DNA of 64,000 bases from an uncultured Litoreibacter sp. GTDB lineage: Bacteria > Pseudomonadota > Alphaproteobacteria > Rhodobacterales > Rhodobacteraceae. The position numbers and the translations under genes are program-made. The stretch lies in NCBI GenBank assembly GCA_947494435.1, contig CANLUY010000002.1, positions 1,240,001 to 1,304,000 of the forward strand, given 5' to 3'. Positions 1 through 7,327 of the stretch are shown in pieces. The notes under the pieces were generated by a model. It made no database searches and was not told where the DNA came from. It saw only the letters and a program-made list of their open reading frames with translations. The first letter of the stretch is position 1. Each line of letters opens with the position of its first letter.

Positions 1-660
1 CAAGAAGTGAAACAGGTTATGGAGGTCCACTTTCCAGTACCATTGGGTGTAGATATTTGCAGGCAGGTTCATGCGGGCGAGCTCTCGTGCGAGGCCGTCT
101 TGCCCTTCATCGGAGATCATGGATTCGTAATTGTCATAGGCGCGGGTTGAGTCCGCTTTGAGGATTTCAAGCACGCGGGCGGATTCCTCAGGGTTCAGTT
201 GCTGGCCCCTGCCCTGATTGTTCACGACGCTTTGCGCGTTGATGTGTTCAGGCGCGGGAATGTAGAATTCACGGTCAAGGATCGAGTAGCGGGCGGAGTA
301 TTCGTTAACGTTGGCGGTGCGGTGCCGGATCCATTGGCGCGCGACGAAGACGGGCAGTTTGACGTGGAGCTTGATCTCGCACATCTCGAACGGGGTGGAG
401 TGCCAGTGGCGCATCAGGTAGCGGATCAGGCCGGTGTCATTCTGGACGGATTTGGTGCCCTTGCCGTAGGAGACGCGGGCGGCCTGACAGATGGCGGCGT
501 CGTCGCCCATATAGTCGATCACGCGGATGAAGCCGTGGTCGAGGACTTCGTGGGCCGTGTAGAGGTGTTGTTCCATGCCGGGCACGGTGGCGCGGATCGT
601 GGTGGCTGATTGCGCGCGCTGGGCGTCGATTTCGGCTTGCTGGTCTGCGGAAATGGGCAT
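1..660 (-). CDS. thyX: Flavin-dependent thymidylate synthase ThyX (3' end cut by window)
   Basis: Makes dTMP from dUMP with methylenetetrahydrofolate, FAD and NADPH, replacing ThyA. Translating from the ATG at 660 gives 220 codons open to the window edge. The family signature [14 protein letters not shown] is at residues 112-125, and the upstream HSTPFE segment (87-92) matches the conserved region of ThyX. Family members in this group are about 300 residues, so roughly the last 80 are outside the window. An AGAGG ribosome site lies about 9 bases before the ATG, and a promoter candidate lies 65 bases further upstream. It is divergent from the DUF817 gene. The identification is firm from the signature motif. 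Confidence 0.95.
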   Translation of the reverse strand, partial: MPISADQQAEIDAQRAQSATTIRATVPGMEQHLYTAHEVLDHGFIRVIDYMGDDAAICQAARVSYGKGTKSVQNDTGLIRYLMRHWHSTPFEMCEIKLHVKLPVFVARQWIRHRTANVNEYSARYSILDREFYIPAPEHINAQSVVNNQGRGQQLNPEESARVLEILKADSTRAYDNYESMISDEGQDGLARELARMNLPANIYTQWYWKVDLHNLFHFL

Positions 661-724
661 GGGGGCCTCTTTTATACGGTTTGGTCTGCGGATTCGTGTC
701 GGATTCGGGGCTGGTGAGGGCATA

Positions 725-753
725 TTTAGAGGGGATCTGGGCGCATATATCAA
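725..753 (-). promoter_or_regulatory. Candidate thyX promoter
   Basis: On the minus strand a TTGATA -35-like box (748-753) is separated by 17 bases from a TCTAAA -10-like box (725-730). The -10 box is about 65 bases before the thyX ATG. Spacing and the -35 box are good; the -10 matches the E. coli consensus at four of six positions. Sequence pattern only. Confidence 0.45.
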
Positions 754-822
754 GATAATGTGTAGGGTTATCCCCAGAATTGAGGGAGGTCCGTTGATGA
801 TGTGGACCGTCCGGCATTGCCG

Positions 823-910
823 GGCAGCGCCTGACCTCCCCGTTTTGCCATAGGCAAACCTTTGGTTTGACGGGAGGGCGCTTCGCTTCCACCCGAGGTC
901 GGGCGTTGCC
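823..910. repeat. REP-like imperfect inverted repeat
   Basis: The 16-base arm at 823-838 (GGCAGCGCCTGACCTC) pairs with 895-910 (GAGGTCGGGCGTTGCC) with two mismatches. Inside lies a smaller perfect palindrome, AAACC-TTT-GGTTT, at about 857-869. GC-rich arms and an intergenic position resemble dispersed palindromic elements of Rhodobacterales genomes. Copy number cannot be judged from this window. Confidence 0.5.
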
Positions 911-969
911 CTCTGTTCAGTGTCCGCTTTGCGGTTGCACCGCACGGCCTCTCGCGCCACATTGCGCGG

Positions 970-1869
970 ATGGCAGATTGGGGCACACGAGCACTAGAGC
1001 AGAAGCTGGGCGACGGCTTGCGCGCACGGCTTCCAGATTGGATGGCGGAGACGGTGATGTTCTTCGCCAAACAGGCGTGGGCCGCGCTGTTCGGGCTGTT
1101 GTTTCTGGCGGCTTTGCTGATCTCCAAATATATCTGGCAGCCGGATTGGGTGATCACGCGGTTTGACGGGTTGTTCATCTTCGCGGTGGTGACGCAGTTC
1201 CTGATGCTGTGGACCAAGCTGGAAAGCTGGGAAGAGGCGCGGGTGATCGTGATTTTCCACCTGACGGGCACGATCATGGAGTTCTTCAAGGTGGCGCAGG
1301 GCAGTTGGTCTTACCCTGAGGAGGCCGTGGTGATGATCGCGGGCGTGCCGCTGTTTTCGGGGTTCATGTATGCCTCTGTCGGCTCTTACGTGGCGCGGGC
1401 GACGCGCATATTCGACATGAAGTTCGCCCCCTACCCGCCTCTTTGGATTACGTTTTTATTTGGCGCGCTGTGTTACGTGAACTTCTTTGCGCATCACTTT
1501 ACAGTGGATATCCGGGTGGCGCTGTTTGTGGGCTCTGTGCTTTTGTTCGGGCGCACGCGGGTGTGGTTTTTCGCGGGCAAACGCGCGCGGTGGATGCCGA
1601 TGCCGCTGGCTGCGTTGTGCTGCGGGTTTGTGCTGTGGGTGGCGGAATATGTGGGCACGACGCTGACGGCGACGTGGCTTTACGCGGGGCAAGAGCAGTG
1701 GCAGCGGGTGAATTGGGCGAAGATGGGGTCGTGGTATTTGCTGCTTTATGTCGCGTTTATCACGGTGACTTTGGTGAGCCGGTCGGCGTTGATCCCGCAT
1801 AAGATCAGGCCTGAGGACCGTGCTGAGATTATCGGGGCAGAGGCTCGCCCCACCACGGCTGCGCACTAG
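970..1869 (+). CDS. DUF817 (YoaT-like) integral membrane protein
   Basis: A 299-residue protein with about eight hydrophobic segments between residues 30 and 275 and short charged loops, ending in a soluble tail. Length and the central [22 protein letters not shown] region fit my memory of the DUF817/YoaT family, whose function is unknown. The ATG at 970 has no clear ribosome site; a later ATG at residue 25, just before the first membrane segment, is an alternative. Codons are GCG/GGG/GTG-rich like the following genes. gloA follows after 28 bases, so the two are probably co-transcribed. Confidence 0.7.
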   Translation: MADWGTRALEQKLGDGLRARLPDWMAETVMFFAKQAWAALFGLLFLAALLISKYIWQPDWVITRFDGLFIFAVVTQFLMLWTKLESWEEARVIVIFHLTGTIMEFFKVAQGSWSYPEEAVVMIAGVPLFSGFMYASVGSYVARATRIFDMKFAPYPPLWITFLFGALCYVNFFAHHFTVDIRVALFVGSVLLFGRTRVWFFAGKRARWMPMPLAALCCGFVLWVAEYVGTTLTATWLYAGQEQWQRVNWAKMGSWYLLLYVAFITVTLVSRSALIPHKIRPEDRAEIIGAEARPTTAAH

Positions 1870-1897
1870 CTTTGCGGCAATCACGAAGGAGATGGCG

Positions 1898-2332
1898 ATG
1901 AAAGTTGAATATTTGCATACGATGGTGCGGGTGAAGGATCTCGATGCCTCGATCGCGTTTTACAAGATGCTGGGGCTGGTGGAGCGGCGGCGCGCTGAGA
2001 ATGAAGGCGGGCGGTTCACGCTGGTGTTTTTGTGCCCGCCCGATCAGGCCGATGGGCGTGCGGATGTGGAGCTGACGTATAATTGGGATGGCGATGACGG
2101 GTTGCCGTCGGATGGGCGGCATTTCGGGCATTTGGCGTATCGGGTCGAGAATATTTACCAGATGTGCCAGCAGTTGATGGATGCCGGTGTGGTGATCAAC
2201 CGGCCGCCGCGTGACGGGCATATGGCGTTTGTGCGCTCGCCGGATAACATCTCGGTGGAGTTGCTGCAGATGGGTGATGCGCTGCCGGCGCAAGAACCTT
2301 GGGCGTCGATGGACAACACCGGTCATTGGTAA
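1898..2332 (+). CDS. gloA: Lactoylglutathione lyase (glyoxalase I)
   Basis: Isomerises the hemithioacetal of methylglyoxal and glutathione to S-lactoylglutathione in the cytoplasm. The 144-residue product begins with the typical MKVEYLHTMVRVKDLDASIA and shows the vicinal-oxygen-chelate fold pattern: FYKMLGL, ELTYNW (metal-ligand Glu), HLAYRV (metal-ligand His) and a C-terminal SVELLQ (second Glu). An ATG six bases upstream (1892) sits directly on the AAGGAG site and is too close; the ATG at 1898 has a six-base spacer, so I chose it. The last seven bases overlap the likely start of the next gene. Confidence 0.93.
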   Translation: MKVEYLHTMVRVKDLDASIAFYKMLGLVERRRAENEGGRFTLVFLCPPDQADGRADVELTYNWDGDDGLPSDGRHFGHLAYRVENIYQMCQQLMDAGVVINRPPRDGHMAFVRSPDNISVELLQMGDALPAQEPWASMDNTGHW

Positions 2333-3036
2333 AAGCCCTCGCGATATGCCTCGTGCTGTTTGGCGCGGGGCAAGCGATGGCGGCGTGCCGGTTGGCGCTC
2401 GCCTTGGGGATGGATGTGTCGGGCTCTGTCGATGAGGTGGAGTACCGGCTGCAGCTGGACGGCTTGGCGGCGGCGCTGACGGATGCGGAGGTGCAGGCGC
2501 AACTGTTGCAGATGACCGATGTGCCGATCTGGATCACGGCGTTTGAGTGGTCGGGCCAGTTCAATCAGCGCGTGTTGGTGCCTTGGGTGGCGTTGGATAG
2601 CCCGCAGACGATTGCAGGGATCGCGGCGGTTTTGCGGGGCACCGACCGCGTGCGCGGGGCGAATGCGACAGGGATCGGGGCTGCGATGCAGGTGGCCGAG
2701 ACGATGTTCAGACAAGGCCCTGAGTGCTGGCGACAGACGCTTGATCTGTCGGGCGATGGCACCAATAATGACGGGCCGCTGCCGCAATTGATCCGCGACC
2801 GCCTTGTCGGGCGGGAGATCAACGGGCTGGTGATTGCGCTTGATCTGACGGTCGGGCGGGATGAGCAGCAGATGGAAGTGATGCGTTTGTCCGCCTATTA
2901 TCGGCGCTACGTCATCAAGGGGCCGAACGCGTTTATCGAGGTGGCGCAAGGGTTCGCTGATTTTGAGCGCGCGATGAAAAAGAAGCTGCTGCGTGAGACG
3001 GAAACACTCGCGGTTGGGCAGCTCGCTGCAGATTGA
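2326..3036 (+). CDS. Secreted DUF1194 (VWA-like) protein
   Basis: 236 residues. An N-terminal signal peptide (hydrophobic run after one Lys, ending in GQAMA-A) indicates export to the periplasm. The mature part starts with a von Willebrand A-like strand and a DVSGSVD motif, the DxSxS metal-ion-dependent adhesion site. The later DLSGDGTNNDG segment is typical of DUF1194, a proteobacterial family of unknown role. No ATG is in frame near the start. A TTG at 2326 overlapping the gloA stop gives the cleanest signal peptide; a TTG at 2299 is the alternative. The overlap suggests translational coupling to gloA. Confidence 0.75.
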   Translation: MVKALAICLVLFGAGQAMAACRLALALGMDVSGSVDEVEYRLQLDGLAAALTDAEVQAQLLQMTDVPIWITAFEWSGQFNQRVLVPWVALDSPQTIAGIAAVLRGTDRVRGANATGIGAAMQVAETMFRQGPECWRQTLDLSGDGTNNDGPLPQLIRDRLVGREINGLVIALDLTVGRDEQQMEVMRLSAYYRRYVIKGPNAFIEVAQGFADFERAMKKKLLRETETLAVGQLAAD

Positions 3037-3130
3037 TATGAGGCAGAGAAGTCCGGCTTCGTTCCTTTTATTGCGGCCTTGAGTTGCCAGTGCCGCCAAG
3101 TCGCCTTGGGTCAATTATCCGGAGATAGAA

Positions 3131-3394
3131 ATGGTGAAGTCCAAATCCTCTCGTTCATCCGCAACGGCATTTTTCAGTCTGGCCGGCCTTTGCGCCGCGA
3201 TTACGGGTTTGTACAAGTTTGTTATGGGGCGCCTAAGCTGCATCGCCGCAGGAGACTGCATTCACAAATGGTCTGAAATGTCAGGAAACGAAAAGATCTT
3301 CATGGCAGTTTTGCTTGGTTTGGCTGCTCTGTTTTTCATACTCGGATCAGTCAACGCTTTCAAAAACGCCAAAGTAGCTGGGGACGACGGCTAG
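3131..3394 (+). CDS. Small two-segment membrane protein, unknown
   Basis: An 87-residue protein not assigned to a family. A Ser/Lys-rich N-terminus is followed by a hydrophobic segment at about residues 11-33, a loop with two cysteines (C37 and C43), and a second segment at about 57-76, then a short charged tail. A GGAG site lies six bases before the ATG, which supports translation. It stands alone 94 bases after the DUF1194 gene. The loop cysteines could form a disulfide if the loop is periplasmic. Function cannot be inferred. Confidence 0.6.
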   Translation: MVKSKSSRSSATAFFSLAGLCAAITGLYKFVMGRLSCIAAGDCIHKWSEMSGNEKIFMAVLLGLAALFFILGSVNAFKNAKVAGDDG

Positions 3395-3506
3395 TCTGTG
3401 TTCCGCCGTCTAAAAGCAGGCGCTCGGCTAGCTTTCTATGGACCGAGATTTTTCAGGTCATGCACCTGACGCTAAAACTAGCCGTTACTCTCTCCTTAAC
3501 ACATGG

Positions 3507-3543
3507 CTTGCGCAGCTGCCTAAGCCTTGCGGCAGCTGCCTAA
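3507..3543. repeat. Two tandem copies of a CTTGCGGCAGCTGCCTAA-like unit
   Basis: CTTGCGCAGCTGCCTAA (3507-3523) is followed by CTTGCGGCAGCTGCCTAA (3526-3543). Each contains the palindrome GCAGCTGC. The 15-base core TTGCGGCAGCTGCCT occurs again at 21978-21992 in another intergenic region. It lies between the convergent ends of the small membrane protein and the minus-strand membrane protein. Confidence 0.55.
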
Positions 3544-3558
3544 CGTCTCAGTCTTCAC

Positions 3559-4395
3559 CTAAGATGTGACGGGTTTTGAAACGCCACTTGGTACAAAGAG
3601 TTGCTCGATAGAGCGCCCTTGAACGGCAAGACGATAGCTTTTAACCGCAAGCCATCCCCAAATGAACGTCATGGCAAGAGCCCCGAGAAGTGCAATTTGG
3701 GGTGTCAGAAAATATGCCGCAACTAGGCCTGCAATTGGCATTGCTTGCATCATATGCGTCGCGAAAAAATGCGCGGGGCGCAGGTCGCCGCGATCGAGGG
3801 ACCAATCCAATCCAGGAATACGGCGTTCATTTTCCGGTTTTTTTCCAAAGTATGGCGTCTGCCGCATTCCGAGGTGATAGGCGGAAATAAAGGTCATTAC
3901 CGTTCCAAAGATCAAACCGAAACCCGTCGCGAGGCGCACAGCGTAGCTGAAGACAAAACCCTCGTCGAACAGGACGACTGCACCGACAATTGCCATCGGA
4001 GCGGTCACAATCGCGGCCATGATTGCCATCGTCAGTTCAAGTTTCCGCATAAGGGGCGTCTTAGTGTTGAAGTGTGACGGTTCCGCCCGTGCGGCTTGAA
4101 TACCGATAAAGCCCACCTGAAAAACCAAGGAAACGACCGCAACAATTGCAGTCCCTGTCATCGTTATCCCGACCTGCCAGCTAGGCGACAGCCATGAAAT
4201 AACAAAAGCATAAGTCGCATAATGCATGGCCAGCGAGGATGAGAAGCGGATTGGTTTCGCCCAAACACTTTCGCCAAACAACATGCGCCGGTCAAAGCAC
4301 CAGGCCAAACAACTCAACAAGAACCACGCCAAACATAGGGTCGTACCGAACCACATTAATTGCACGGACAATGCCGCACCGACTAAAAATTCCAT
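3559..4395 (-). CDS. Polytopic membrane protein under TetR control, unknown function
   Basis: 278 residues with about seven hydrophobic segments. Near residue 210 a conserved-looking GDLRPAHFFATHMMQ stretch carries two histidines at the edge of a membrane segment, which could bind a metal or haem; that is speculative. I do not recognise a named family. The first ATG (4401) abuts its AAAGGAG site; the second (4395) has a six-base spacer and is preferred, as with gloA. The gene is divergent from a TetR regulator, and two identical palindromes lie between them, so it is probably the regulator's main target. Confidence 0.7.
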   Translation of the reverse strand: MEFLVGAALSVQLMWFGTTLCLAWFLLSCLAWCFDRRMLFGESVWAKPIRFSSSLAMHYATYAFVISWLSPSWQVGITMTGTAIVAVVSLVFQVGFIGIQAARAEPSHFNTKTPLMRKLELTMAIMAAIVTAPMAIVGAVVLFDEGFVFSYAVRLATGFGLIFGTVMTFISAYHLGMRQTPYFGKKPENERRIPGLDWSLDRGDLRPAHFFATHMMQAMPIAGLVAAYFLTPQIALLGALAMTFIWGWLAVKSYRLAVQGRSIEQLFVPSGVSKPVTS

Positions 4396-4405
4396 CTTCA
4401 TCTCC

Positions 4406-4452
4406 TTTGTAAGTGTTGCTTACTTGTAAAAGAAGTAAGTGTCGCTTACAAA
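4406..4452. promoter_or_regulatory. Duplicated palindromic operator between TetR gene and membrane-protein gene
   Basis: Two copies of GTAAGTGTYGCTTAC, at 4409-4423 and 4435-4449, are spaced 26 bases centre to centre. Each has GTAAG/CTTAC half sites around a 5-base core. The two are themselves arranged as a longer inverted repeat (TTTGTAAG outer arm on both sides). Such sites between a TetR-type gene and a divergent target are the usual operator layout. The right-hand copy overlaps the GTG at 4439, making that an unlikely start codon. Confidence 0.75.
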
Positions 4453-4483
4453 TGGTCAAGAAAGTATTTTCGATGAGGACGGC

Positions 4484-5065
4484 ATGGCGCGATTGGAACG
4501 TGGAAAATTGCGAGAGGCGCTCTTGAAAGAGGTCAAGGAGGTTTGCGCAACAGACGGGCCGGAGGCCGTGTCCATTTCAAAAATCGGGAAACAGCTAGGC
4601 GTCAGTTCTGGCGCACCTTTCAGATTATTCCCTTCACGGGAACATATCTTCGCAGCCCTAATAGAAGCAGAAATGGAGCGGCTGGATCAGACTTTTGCCG
4701 AAATCTGGTCAGCTTCAAATGAAGCCCCCGCTGTGCGGCTTGCTCTTATCTGTACTGCCTATCTTGATCACGCCAAATCCGACCCTGCCATGTTTCGTCT
4801 GGCGTTTTCGGTGTCTGCCAAAGCAATGGGGGCATCGAATCTGCAGGTGTTGGGCGAAGATGTCTATGGCAAGGTGCGTGCAGCCGTTGCGGCATGCTTG
4901 GAGCCCCAAGCAGCGCCAAAAGACATTGAGGCGAAGACTTACATCTTATGGTCCACCATTCACGGTCATGCCCTGCTGCAGATGACTGGGCAAATGGATG
5001 ACCTAAATGTTCAAGTCTCGGACTCAGTAGTGATTGGGTCAGCAATCCAACACATTCTCGACTGA
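4484..5065 (+). CDS. TetR/AcrR-family transcriptional regulator
   Basis: 193 residues from ATG 4484. Residues about 8-55 form a TetR DNA-binding domain: helix LREALLKEVKEVCATDG, then SISKIGKQLGVSSGAPFRLF as the helix-turn-helix, ending in the usual F-x-S/N-x-E-x-I/L-F-A pattern. The rest is an all-helical ligand and dimer domain with little sequence identity to named groups. A GTG at 4439 would add 15 residues but lies inside the operator; GAGGA before ATG 4484 supports the shorter form. It probably represses itself and the divergent membrane protein. The ligand is unknown. Confidence 0.85.
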   Translation: MARLERGKLREALLKEVKEVCATDGPEAVSISKIGKQLGVSSGAPFRLFPSREHIFAALIEAEMERLDQTFAEIWSASNEAPAVRLALICTAYLDHAKSDPAMFRLAFSVSAKAMGASNLQVLGEDVYGKVRAAVAACLEPQAAPKDIEAKTYILWSTIHGHALLQMTGQMDDLNVQVSDSVVIGSAIQHILD

Positions 5066-5248
5066 ACTGATCGAAGCAACGCCAATGCGGGGACCGCCAG
5101 CAGTCTGGAAAACGGCCATTCGAAGTTGACTAAAAGATATCGTCATATCGAACGCGCTAACTCCTACAAATGAGCGGACGGAATGACTTCTGCAGGCAGC
5201 ACTCTGAGGTTCATCCTCGCTTTAGAAAGATCAGCTCCCGCGCTCGGT

Positions 5249-5602
5249 TCAAACCGGCAGGAGTGCGGCGCCGATGCGGCGGCCTTCGCTGAGGAGGACG
5301 TTGTAGGTGCGGCAGGCAGAGGGGGTGGCCATGGGCTCGGCGCCGACGCCAGCGGCTTCGAGTGTGTCTCGCAAGTCGGCGGGCAAGTGGGCGATCTCGC
5401 GACCGGTGCCGACGAACAGCACGTCGATTTTGCCCGCATTGGCGATGATGGCAGCGGTGTCGCCAAAGCCGCCCCAAGGCAGGACCGCATCGGGCAGGAT
5501 CAACATGGGGCCGCGATGCACCTCGTTGTCCACTCGAAAGAAGCCGTCCCCATAGCTGTCGATGGGTTTGGCAGCGTCGTAGTCAATCTCGGTTATTTTC
5601 AT
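5249..5602 (-). CDS. Mth938-like (DUF498/NDUFAF3-type) protein
   Basis: 117 residues from the ATG at 5602, starting MKITEIDYDAAKPIDSYGDG. The order of an N-terminal beta segment, GPMLILPDAVLPW, DVLFVGTGRE and a C-terminal NVLLSEGRRIGAALLPV is typical of the Mth938 domain. Mitochondrial NDUFAF3, a complex I assembly factor, belongs to this family, and alphaproteobacterial members are commonly encoded beside yajC-secD-secF as here. A role in complex I assembly is inference from the family. Start and upstream stop are separated by one base, so it is the last gene of the sec operon. Confidence 0.85.
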   Translation of the reverse strand: MKITEIDYDAAKPIDSYGDGFFRVDNEVHRGPMLILPDAVLPWGGFGDTAAIIANAGKIDVLFVGTGREIAHLPADLRDTLEAAGVGAEPMATPSACRTYNVLLSEGRRIGAALLPV

Positions 5603-5603
5603 C

Positions 5604-6359
5604 TCAAGCGTCCCACAATGGTAACCCCGTGATCGCGGAGCCCGCGATGATGGCATAGGCCGCGATCCGATAGGGTTTTTCGTATTCCGGTTTGAAGATA
5701 GCGGCGCCGACGACATTTGCCAGTAGATATGGAACGGCGGTGATCAGGCCCAGCAAAACAGGGGTCAGCGTGATGAAGCCAGTGAGCGCGAAAATTGCGA
5801 GCATCGCGATGTCGGCGCAGATCAGGAAGAGCATCAGGTTGGCGCGGATCACCTTGGCGGGATGGGTGGAGGCCATGTAGAGCATGATCACCGGCGGCCC
5901 CGCGAGGCCGGAGGAGCCGCCAAGGACCCCTCCTATTGCGCCCGTGCCGTAGATCAGGGGGCGAGTCAGTGTACCGCGATACCGCAGACCTGCGATCAGG
6001 GCAGCGAGCAGCATGAGGGCAATGAGGGAGACGGCGTAGCGAAAGACCTCCGGGGCCATAAGACTGAGGAGGCCCACGCCGATGGGCAGGCCGACCAGCA
6101 GCCCCGCGCTGAGGCGCAGCACGTCGCGCGGGTGTCCATCGCGCAATGCCCGTGGCACGGTTGGGAGCGGGCCGATGACGTCCATCACGACCATGATGGT
6201 CAGCGCCCAAAAGGGCGGCACGACTTGGCTGGCGATGGGCAGGAACACCATGGCCGTGCCGAAGCCTGCAAAGCCGCGGACCAGTCCGGCGATGGTGGCG
6301 CCAAGGAGAATAAGATAGAAATTGTCCGTCGCCAGAAGGCTGGCGACGGTTTCTGTCAC
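5604..6359 (-). CDS. TSUP (TauE/SafE) family membrane permease
   Basis: 251 residues with about eight hydrophobic helices arranged as two similar halves: GLVRGFAGFGTAMVFLP near residue 25 and GGVLGGSSGLAGPPVIML near residue 143, the paired Gly-rich motifs of the TauE/SafE family. Members export or import sulfur-containing or organic anions such as sulfoacetate and sulfite; the substrate here is unknown. It overlaps the secF stop by four bases and ends one base before the Mth938 gene, so it sits inside the sec operon, an uncommon insertion between secF and the Mth938 gene. Confidence 0.88.
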   Translation of the reverse strand: MTETVASLLATDNFYLILLGATIAGLVRGFAGFGTAMVFLPIASQVVPPFWALTIMVVMDVIGPLPTVPRALRDGHPRDVLRLSAGLLVGLPIGVGLLSLMAPEVFRYAVSLIALMLLAALIAGLRYRGTLTRPLIYGTGAIGGVLGGSSGLAGPPVIMLYMASTHPAKVIRANLMLFLICADIAMLAIFALTGFITLTPVLLGLITAVPYLLANVVGAAIFKPEYEKPYRIAAYAIIAGSAITGLPLWDA

Positions 6360-7324
6360 GCTTCGACGTTGCCGAACTGGTTGCCAGCATTTGCATCGGG
6401 CTTGGACCAGTCGCGTTTGACGCCGAGCCAGAGCAAGATCGCTGAGGCCACAAAGACGGAGCTGTAGGTTCCCACGATCACGCCCCAGATCATCGCAAAG
6501 ACAAAGCCGCGGATCACATCGCCGCCAAGAATGTAGAGCGAGAAGAGTGCGAGCAGTGTCGTCACCGAGGTCATGACGGTACGCGAAAGTGTCTCGTTGA
6601 TGGAGACGTTGAGGACGTCCTTGAGGTCCTTCTTCTTATATTTGCGCAGGTTTTCCCGCACGCGGTCGAAGACGACGACGGTGTCATTGAGGGAGTAGCC
6701 GACGATGGTCAGAAGGGCCGCGATGATGGCGAGGTCGAACTTGATCTGCAGCTCTGAGAAGACACCGAGGGTGAGGATCACGTCGTGCACGAGGGCCGCG
6801 ACAGCGCCTAGGGCGAACTGCCATTCGAAGCGGAGCCAAATGTAGAAGAGCACCGCAAAAATCGCGAGCGCGACGGCAATGGCCGCTGTTTGGATCAGCT
6901 CGCCGGAGACTTTGGGACCGACAGATTCCACGGATGGGAACTTGATGTCCGGGTCGAGCGCGCGCATCGCCGTCTCCACCGTTTTGACGAGATCGACGGA
7001 GGCGGCTTCTTCGCCCTCTTGGGCTTCGATGCGGATCATGGCGACGTTTTGATCATCGGCAAAGGTCGGATCAAAGACTTCGGTGATGGAGACATCGCCG
7101 AGTCCGGCAGGCTCCAGCGCTTCGCGGTAGGCGGCGACATCAACCGGATTGACGCTTTCGGTGCGGATTGTGGTGCCGCCGCGAAAGTCGATGCCGTAGT
7201 TCAGGCCTTGCAGCATGAAGGAGGCGAAGCCCACGAGGATCAAGACAACGGACAAGCCAAGGGTCAGCTTGTTGCGCTTGAAGAAGTCCCAATTGGTGTT
7301 CTGAGGTACGAGTTTCAAACGCAT
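6356..7324 (-). CDS. secF: Protein translocase subunit SecF
   Basis: 322 residues. With SecD and YajC it forms the inner-membrane accessory complex that uses the proton gradient to pull preproteins through SecYEG. It has an N-terminal membrane helix near residue 25, the RGGTTIRT segment opening the periplasmic P1-like domain (to about 140), then five helices. The conserved GYSLNDTVVVFDRVREN is present near residue 205. ATG start three bases after the secD stop. Length and motifs are normal. Confidence 0.97.
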   Translation of the reverse strand: MRLKLVPQNTNWDFFKRNKLTLGLSVVLILVGFASFMLQGLNYGIDFRGGTTIRTESVNPVDVAAYREALEPAGLGDVSITEVFDPTFADDQNVAMIRIEAQEGEEAASVDLVKTVETAMRALDPDIKFPSVESVGPKVSGELIQTAAIAVALAIFAVLFYIWLRFEWQFALGAVAALVHDVILTLGVFSELQIKFDLAIIAALLTIVGYSLNDTVVVFDRVRENLRKYKKKDLKDVLNVSINETLSRTVMTSVTTLLALFSLYILGGDVIRGFVFAMIWGVIVGTYSSVFVASAILLWLGVKRDWSKPDANAGNQFGNVEA

Positions 7325-7327
7325 GAC

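Larger units (their letters stand above)
661..969. other. Intergenic region between divergent thyX and the DUF817 gene
   Basis: This 309-base gap holds the thyX leader and promoter candidate (725-753) and an imperfect long inverted repeat (823-910). I see no convincing gene. The open frames crossing it run into neighbouring genes in shadow frames and lack ribosome sites. Confidence 0.6.

Noticed and set aside
768-1289. 173-codon minus-strand frame across the thyX / DUF817 gap
   Set aside because: Mostly antisense to the hydrophobic DUF817 frame and contains the inverted repeat; no start signals.
2323-3114. 263-codon minus-strand frame opposite the DUF1194 gene
   Set aside because: Arg/His/Gln-rich antisense product; the plus strand has a signal peptide and a DxSxS motif.
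3507-3543. CRISPR array
   Set aside because: Only two adjacent copies with a 2-base gap, no spacers and no cas genes.
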